From assembly GCA_902801415.1 (NCBI GenBank), contig CADCIK010000007.1:1-46862 (forward strand): a stretch of 46,862 nt of DNA. The letters run 5' to 3'. The first letter of the stretch is position 1. Each line of letters begins with the position of its first letter. The position numbers were made by a program, and so were the translations under genes. The DNA comes from an uncultured Lachnospiraceae bacterium. GTDB lineage: Bacteria > Bacillota > Clostridia > Lachnospirales > Lachnospiraceae. The notes under the pieces were generated by a model, which worked only from the letters and a program-made list of their open reading frames with translations, had not been told where the DNA came from and ran no database searches. Positions 42,046 to 46,862 of this stretch are shown in pieces.

Positions 42046-42993
42046 TTATTCAGTTGCCCCAAGGTGCTGCACACTTGCAGCCGCGGTACGTATTCCCGCC
42101 TCGCAGCATGAGCGGAAGTTCTCTCCTCTCAGAAGTGCGTCTATGAAACCCGCCACAAGGTTGTCACCCGCACCGGTTGTATCCACTACCGGAACCTGCA
42201 GGGCCGGAAGCGTAAAATGTTCTTCTCTGCAGGCAGCATAGCAGCCCTTCTCTCCGGTCTTGATCACCACATGTCCGATTCCTTTAGAAAGCAGCGCGTC
42301 CGCCATTTTTCCGCAGTCGCCGCTGCTTTCTTCTATGCCGCTCAGAAAAGCAGCTTCAGTTTCATTGGGAAAGATATAATCGATCATGGGAAGGACAGAG
42401 CTCAGGTCCTCCAGACGCATACTCCGAAAGGTCGGTATTTTGGTGTCGGCGCAGACAATTGCGCCGCTCTCATGGGCTGCGCGGATCAGCTCACATACCA
42501 CTTCCGGCTGATCCAGAGGCGCGCGGAAAAGACTGGCAAATGAAACGACGCGCGTGCCTTTTAAGACGCATTCCCGAATATAGCCCGCAGATGGTACGTA
42601 ACCCGGCAGCATAGACGCAGCGCTGGTCACGGAGCTCCGGCTTCCGTCAAGCTTCACGAACATATTGGCAACCGGCGTTGCGATCCCGGGAACCATTGAT
42701 ACGCCGGTGACATCGAGACCTCTGCGCGATGCTTCGTTCATCACAAATCGTCCCGCCAGATCATCTCCTACAGCACACATCAAACCAACACTGTGTCCCA
42801 GTGAAGAGAGCACAAAGGATTCGTTGACTGCGTCGCCGCCAAGATTGAGCGTAATGCTCTGTGCGCGTGTTTTGCCCCTTCCGAAGGGGTCATCTTCTAA
42901 GCCTCTTGTGATGCAGTCTACAACAGCCTGGCCAATGCAGAGCGCTGTCATTCTATCTTCTGCAGCAGACTTAATTGATGTATCTCCGGTCAT
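42046..42993 (-). CDS. PfkB-family carbohydrate kinase
   Basis: Sugar or nucleoside kinase of 315 aa in the ribokinase family. Blocks: LCIGQAVVDCITR (24), LNLGGDAVNESFVLSSLG (49-66), PNETEAAFLSG, VVIKTGEKGCYA, and the anion hole with catalytic Asp277 in VVDTTGAGDNLVAGF. The residue after the Asp is Asn where Ala is usual. The substrate cannot be told; ribose, fructose and 2-keto-3-deoxygluconate kinases all look similar. Its ATG overlaps the stop of the upstream membrane-protein gene by four bases, so the two are translationally coupled. It converges on thyA with a nine-base gap. Confidence 0.9.
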   Translation of the reverse strand: MTGDTSIKSAAEDRMTALCIGQAVVDCITRGLEDDPFGRGKTRAQSITLNLGGDAVNESFVLSSLGHSVGLMCAVGDDLAGRFVMNEASRRGLDVTGVSMVPGIATPVANMFVKLDGSRSSVTSAASMLPGYVPSAGYIRECVLKGTRVVSFASLFRAPLDQPEVVCELIRAAHESGAIVCADTKIPTFRSMRLEDLSSVLPMIDYIFPNETEAAFLSGIEESSGDCGKMADALLSKGIGHVVIKTGEKGCYAACREEHFTLPALQVPVVDTTGAGDNLVAGFIDALLRGENFRSCCEAGIRTAAASVQHLGATE

Positions 42994-43931
42994 TGCCTTC
43001 GCTCCTCCATTCTTTTTCTGATCCTCTTCAGGATCTCGTCATACTTCCTGTGTTCCATCTGCGGAAATGCGCGCAGTACTCTTCCTGTTCCCCAGAACTG
43101 TGATCCGCGTATTTTCTGCATGAGTTCCTCCGCCTTTCGGTCATACTCTGCCTTCATCTCTTCGTGGCGCATCATATTTTCAAGCTTCTTCGCATTTATC
43201 TCACCACTGATCTCTTTGCCGGTCTTCTCTATATTATCTTTGAGCTCGGCCTTCGCAAGAGCCATCTGCACTTCTGCGTCTCCAACCTTCTGTGCCGTCT
43301 CAAGCGTGCCTTCTCCCAGCGTCTTGCTCAGACCGTCGCTTACTACTCTCATTCTTCTGCGCATCTCATCAAGTTCCGCCATTCTCTTATTAAGTCCGGC
43401 CATGATCATAGCGGAGACAATAACATCTGCCGCATAACCTGTGTAAATGACTGCGAGGAGGATCCAGCCCGCCTGACTCTCGGGAAGAATGGCCGCAGAT
43501 ATGGATTCGATCGAGGGCTGCAGGATTTTGACAACAAATACGATGCCCATGCCCCAGATCAGACTGAATTCCAGGCAGATATATCCGTGGAAATTGAGAG
43601 GTTTATTCGAATAATCCCACCATCTGGCGTGGAAGATTTTATCCAGCGCCCAGCCTCCGAACAGTTCTATGGCTGTTGCCAGAACTATACCTTCGGCAAA
43701 AACCAACAATCCGCTCGCTTCATACATGCTCTCCGGCGAAAAGGCGCCCAGAAGCGCGAATACGGAGATCACTCCGAATCCATAGATCGGACATACAGGC
43801 CCGTTGAGAAATCCGCGGTTTACTACGATTCCCTTCGCTGCTGCCTGATAGATCACTTCCACACACCATCCCAGAAATGAATAGATGACAAAATACTGCA
43901 ATACCTGATAATATGTTAATCCTGCGATCAT
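42990..43931 (-). CDS. PF06541 membrane protein (putative ABC-transporter type IV / CmpB family)
   Basis: Integral membrane protein of 313 aa. Residues 1-185 hold about five hydrophobic segments with the family's conserved blocks YSFLGWCVEVIY, RGFLNGPVCPIYGFG, ELFGGWALDKIF and RWWDYSNKPLNFHGYICLEF. Residues 185-313 are charged and helical (MAELDEMRRRMRVVSDG onward), probably a cytoplasmic coiled coil ending in Arg-rich KRIRKRMEERRQ. Function is unknown despite the ABC name; no ATPase is near. I use ATG 43931 with AAAGGA seven bases upstream; a TTG at 43949 overlaps that site. It is translationally coupled to the kinase gene. Confidence 0.88.
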   Translation of the reverse strand: MIAGLTYYQVLQYFVIYSFLGWCVEVIYQAAAKGIVVNRGFLNGPVCPIYGFGVISVFALLGAFSPESMYEASGLLVFAEGIVLATAIELFGGWALDKIFHARWWDYSNKPLNFHGYICLEFSLIWGMGIVFVVKILQPSIESISAAILPESQAGWILLAVIYTGYAADVIVSAMIMAGLNKRMAELDEMRRRMRVVSDGLSKTLGEGTLETAQKVGDAEVQMALAKAELKDNIEKTGKEISGEINAKKLENMMRHEEMKAEYDRKAEELMQKIRGSQFWGTGRVLRAFPQMEHRKYDEILKRIRKRMEERRQ

Positions 43932-44118
43932 AACTTTGTCCTTTCTCAAAAGCTCTTCGCATTTTATATTTGTTTGCTTGAAACCATTACAGTCTGTGAT
44001 TATACATCATTTAGTTATGATTATGCATTGCAATTGCCGCAAACAGGCTTATTTCCAATTAATTTCACATATGATAGTATAGAAAAGTACATTTATTTGA
44101 TTAACAGGGGGAATATTC

Positions 44119-45567
44119 ATGGATTTGGCTAAAGTATTGACACAGATCGACGACGTACTCTATACGTGGCTTCTGATCTATCTTCTGGCAGGAAGCGGCA
44201 TTTATTTTACGATCCGCACGCGCTTTGTGCAGATCCGCCGCTTTAAGGACGCGCTCCAATGCATGATGGAGAAGAAAGAAGGCGATAAAGGTGTATCTTC
44301 TTTCCAGGCGCTTATGATCGCCACCGCGTCCCGCGTCGGTACCGGAAACATGGCCGGCGTCGCCACTGCGATCATTCTCGGCGGTCCCGGCGCTGCTTTC
44401 TGGATGTGGCTCATGGCAATCCTGGGATCTGCGTCCGCTTTCATTGAGAGTACGCTTGCGCAGATCTATAAGAAAAAAGAGGGCGACTCCTTCAAGGGAG
44501 GTCCGGCTTACTATATTGAAAGAGCATTGCATGCAAGATGGCTTGGAATCATCTTCGCGATCTCTCTGATCGCGACGTTCGCTTTCGGATTCAACGGCCT
44601 GCAGGCTTACAACATTGTATCAGCATTCGCTGTATACACAACTGACATAGAGGCCAGTATCCTGCCCACTGTGATCGGTCTCCTGCTTGCCATTGCTGCT
44701 CTGTATATCTTCTTTGCAGGCGATGTCATCGGAAAGATCTCCTCAGTACTGGTTCCTACCATGGCAGGACTCTACATTGCTGTCGGTATCTTTGTGATCA
44801 TCACTAATATTACAAAAATACCCGGTGTCCTCGCGATCGTCATGCAGGATGCATTTAACTTCAAATCGATCTTCGGCGGCTTTACCGGTTCCTGTATGGT
44901 GCTCGGCATCAAGCGAGGTCTCTTCTCCAACGAAGCCGGTATGGGTTCCGCGCCTAATGCAAGCGCATCCGCGACAGTCTCCCACCCCGCCAAGCAGGGT
45001 CTTGCGCAGATCATTTCCGTCTACATCGACACGCTTCTGATCTGCTCCACGACCGTATTCCTGATCCTTCTGACAGGCGACTGGGCGGACAGCGGTTATT
45101 CCGGAATCCCGCTCCTTCAGCAGTGTGTTGCGCGCGTGATCGGACCTGTCGGCATTCATTTTGTCACCGTGATCGTTTGCCTGTTCGCGTTTACTTCCAT
45201 CATCGGCAACTACTTCTACGCGGAGGCCAATATCCTGTTCATCACCAAGAATCCGGCTGTCATGGCCATCTTTCGTGTAGCTGCCGCGATCATGGTCTTC
45301 ATCGGCGCAGGCAACAGTCTTGACGTCGCATGGAGCCTTGCTGACATCACAATGGGTCTGGAGGCCGTCGTCAATATCATCGCGATCGTTCTTCTTGGAA
45401 ACATTGCTTTCAAGGCACTGGATGACTATGAAGCACAGAAAGCGATGGGCCTGGATCCCGTTTTCTACGAGACCAACATCGGTCTTACTGATACAGATGT
45501 CTGGAAACCCGAAGGCGTCGAAGAGGCTCCCTCTGATGTCGGCGGAGACACCGGCATCCGCATGTAA
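44119..45567 (+). CDS. Alanine/glycine:sodium symporter (AGCS family)
   Basis: Secondary transporter of 482 aa, about eleven membrane helices. The AGCS signature is clear: IATASRVGTGNMAGVATAI, GGPGAAFWMWLMAILGSAS, GGPAYYIERAL and FSNEAGMGSAPNASASA. The C-terminus is a soluble tail (TDTDVWKPEGVEEAP). It takes up D/L-alanine or glycine with sodium. GGGGG precedes the ATG. The gene is alone, divergent from the PF06541 gene, and ends at a terminator. Confidence 0.95.
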   Translation: MDLAKVLTQIDDVLYTWLLIYLLAGSGIYFTIRTRFVQIRRFKDALQCMMEKKEGDKGVSSFQALMIATASRVGTGNMAGVATAIILGGPGAAFWMWLMAILGSASAFIESTLAQIYKKKEGDSFKGGPAYYIERALHARWLGIIFAISLIATFAFGFNGLQAYNIVSAFAVYTTDIEASILPTVIGLLLAIAALYIFFAGDVIGKISSVLVPTMAGLYIAVGIFVIITNITKIPGVLAIVMQDAFNFKSIFGGFTGSCMVLGIKRGLFSNEAGMGSAPNASASATVSHPAKQGLAQIISVYIDTLLICSTTVFLILLTGDWADSGYSGIPLLQQCVARVIGPVGIHFVTVIVCLFAFTSIIGNYFYAEANILFITKNPAVMAIFRVAAAIMVFIGAGNSLDVAWSLADITMGLEAVVNIIAIVLLGNIAFKALDDYEAQKAMGLDPVFYETNIGLTDTDVWKPEGVEEAPSDVGGDTGIRM

Positions 45568-45586
45568 GCCTTAATACAAACACAGA

Positions 45587-45621
45587 AAACCCGGCTGATC
45601 ACATATGATCTGCCGGGTTTC
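45587..45621. terminator. Bidirectional rho-independent terminator
   Basis: AAACCCGGC and GCCGGGTTT form a nine-base outer stem with an inner GATC/GATC pair. It lies between the converging symporter and DUF3737 genes. Confidence 0.82.
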
Positions 45622-45683
45622 TTCATGCCTCTTCTCTTTTCTTAATCCACTTCTTACCCACGGGGTAGATCAGATCGATCCTC

Positions 45684-46517
45684 TTAACCGACCACCACTT
45701 CACCGGCCGCTTCGGGATCATCCATGATGAGTTTTCCAAGTTCCGGCACTTCAATCCTTCCCTTGCGGGGATTCTTGATACTGATGACCTTTGTCGTCAA
45801 CGTTGCGTCCACTTCCGATTTTTCAAAACACAGATCCGTCTCTTCCATGCGGCAGTTGATCAGTTTCAGGCCCTTGCAGTAACACAACGGCTGCGTGCCG
45901 ATCAGAGTGCAGTTTTCAAACGTCACGTTCTCACAGTACCAGGCCAGATATTCTCCCTTTATAACACTGTTGCGGACAACAACATTCTTTGCATGCCAGA
46001 ACGCGTCTTTAGTATCGAAATTACAATTCTCAAATACTGAATCCTCGATATACTGGAAAGAATATTTGCCCTTCAGCGTCACATTATCGAAATGCAGATT
46101 TTCCGAGCGCATCATAAAGTATTCGCTCTCTGCGGAACTGTTCTTCATATTGATCCCGCGCACGGACCATCCGAATTCAGGGGATATGATATCCGTGTTC
46201 TCAATGGTGACATCAGCGCATTCGCGAAGCGCCTTGATCCCGTGCATTTTCGTGTTTCTGATCGTCACATGCTCTGTATACCAGAGAGATGCGCGGCAGT
46301 TCTCTGTCATCTCACTGCCCTCGATCTCAAGGTTTGTATCATGCCAGAATGGATAGCGCAGGTTGAAATAGCAGTCCCTGATTCTTATATTTCTGCTTTC
46401 TTTCAGCGCGCTCTCGCCGTCAGCAGGTCCGTCAAATCTGCAGTTTGTGACTTCAATTCCGTCTTCGCCATATAAAGCGCGTTCCTGATCAAAAATCATA
46501 TTCTCATATTTCTTCAT
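45684..46517 (-). CDS. DUF3737 family protein, predicted right-handed beta-helix
   Basis: Protein of 278 aa that I assign to DUF3737 by its start (MKKYENMIFDQERALYGEDG) and its regular repeats: short strands of the form V.I.NT.....A and NC.F, about 20-25 residues per turn (IRIRDCYFNLRYPFWHD, VTIRNTKMHGIKAL, VTFENCTLIGTQPL). That pattern makes a pectate-lyase-like beta-helix. No signal peptide, so probably cytoplasmic. Function unknown. I choose ATG 46517 since the conserved start falls there; the ribosome binding site (GGAG, ten bases away) is modest. Confidence 0.87.
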   Translation of the reverse strand: MKKYENMIFDQERALYGEDGIEVTNCRFDGPADGESALKESRNIRIRDCYFNLRYPFWHDTNLEIEGSEMTENCRASLWYTEHVTIRNTKMHGIKALRECADVTIENTDIISPEFGWSVRGINMKNSSAESEYFMMRSENLHFDNVTLKGKYSFQYIEDSVFENCNFDTKDAFWHAKNVVVRNSVIKGEYLAWYCENVTFENCTLIGTQPLCYCKGLKLINCRMEETDLCFEKSEVDATLTTKVISIKNPRKGRIEVPELGKLIMDDPEAAGEVVVG

Positions 46518-46658
46518 AATTAATCTACTCCGATATGTTATATACTTTAAGCATGCTAAGTATATAGCGGAACAGCCCTTTTGTCTAATGACCAATCTTC
46601 ATATCAAGCTATTCCCTTTATGAATATCACTTGGTTATTTATGACCATTGAGCAAATC

Positions 46659-46695
46659 AAAAGCCCCTGCGGCAGAAAGTTGCCGCAGGGGTCTC
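46659..46695. terminator. Rho-independent terminator
   Basis: CCCCTGCGGCA and TGCCGCAGGGG form an eleven-base stem with a six-base loop, followed on the minus strand by CTTTTG and on the plus strand by TCTCTTTTC. It ends the minus-strand gene entering at the right edge. Confidence 0.88.
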
Positions 46696-46738
46696 TTTTC
46701 ATTTAGTATTCACGTGTCCGGTCAGAACTCAGGTAAGA

Positions 46739-46862
46739 TTACAGGATGTACTTTCCATACATAGCATCCTGCTCTTTTCTCAGCTTGTAGATCAGGGTGT
46801 TCTTGTCAAGGTCTACCATATCGTAGGTGATCAGGGTGCCCTTCTTCACGTCGCACTTCATC
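46739..46862 (-). CDS. C-terminus of a probable SAF-domain NAD(P)-dependent oxidoreductase (partial)
   Basis: Only the last 40 residues are inside the window, ending at a TAA codon. DVKKGTLITYDMVDLDKNTL followed by IYKLRKEQDAMYGKYIL matches the end of SAF-domain proteins of the homoserine-dehydrogenase-like type (KKGEIITYDDVEL pattern, then LRKEQD). The assignment rests on a short stretch, so the enzyme activity is uncertain. A strong terminator lies just downstream. Confidence 0.6.
   Translation of the reverse strand, partial: MKCDVKKGTLITYDMVDLDKNTLIYKLRKEQDAMYGKYIL

Overview
The window reads as chromosomal DNA of a low-to-moderate GC Gram-positive anaerobe, most likely a Clostridia member of the Lachnospiraceae type found in gut or rumen. 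The evidence is AGGAGG-type ribosome binding sites, lipoprotein sugar-binding proteins, a meso-DAP dehydrogenase, a CBS-domain family II pyrophosphatase, a GH94 cellobiose phosphorylase and a THF riboswitch on a folate ECF gene. The lineage is inferred from gene content. I saw no tRNA, rRNA, CRISPR array, transposase or prophage.

Region 1 (1-7.9 kb) is an alpha-galactoside locus. It holds an ABC importer (binding protein and two permeases, no ATPase), two AraC regulators facing away from each other, and a GH36 alpha-galactosidase whose promoter carries AraC-style direct repeats. Region 2 (7.9-9.9 kb) has a folate transporter S-component under a THF riboswitch and a diacylglycerol-kinase-like enzyme. 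Region 3 (9.9-20.5 kb) is a cellobiose/cellodextrin locus: a LacI regulator, a GH94 cellobiose phosphorylase, one pair of permeases and three related binding lipoproteins, again with no ATPase. Both importers presumably share an MsmX-type ATPase encoded elsewhere.

Region 4 (20.5-26.6 kb) holds a CBS pyrophosphatase, an O-acetylhomoserine sulfhydrylase, a fructose PTS IIABC and a metallophosphatase. Region 5 (26.6-28.7 kb) is a compact unit read on the minus strand: a secreted NlpC/P60 hydrolase with cell-wall-binding repeats, a surface-anchored barnase-type RNase, and a barstar-type inhibitor. Region 6 (28.7-31.7 kb) is a DNA-damage-type module. A Y-family polymerase and a small unknown protein diverge from an XRE repressor and an ImmA/IrrE-type metallopeptidase. 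The shared intergenic region has two strong promoters, a near-consensus LexA box and a second operator motif copied at both promoters. I consider this the most interesting part of the window.

Region 7 (31.8-38.8 kb) is a minus-strand molybdenum locus: ModE-like regulator, molybdopterin-binding protein, MoaC, MoaA, a MOSC-MogA fusion and ModABC. No molybdoenzyme lies in the window. Region 8 (38.9-46.9 kb) is housekeeping: DAP dehydrogenase, a 2-hydroxyacid dehydrogenase, a divergent ThyA-family protein, a PfkB kinase translationally coupled to a PF06541 membrane protein, an alanine/sodium symporter, a DUF3737 protein and the end of a probable SAF-domain oxidoreductase. Clear rho-independent terminators separate most units.
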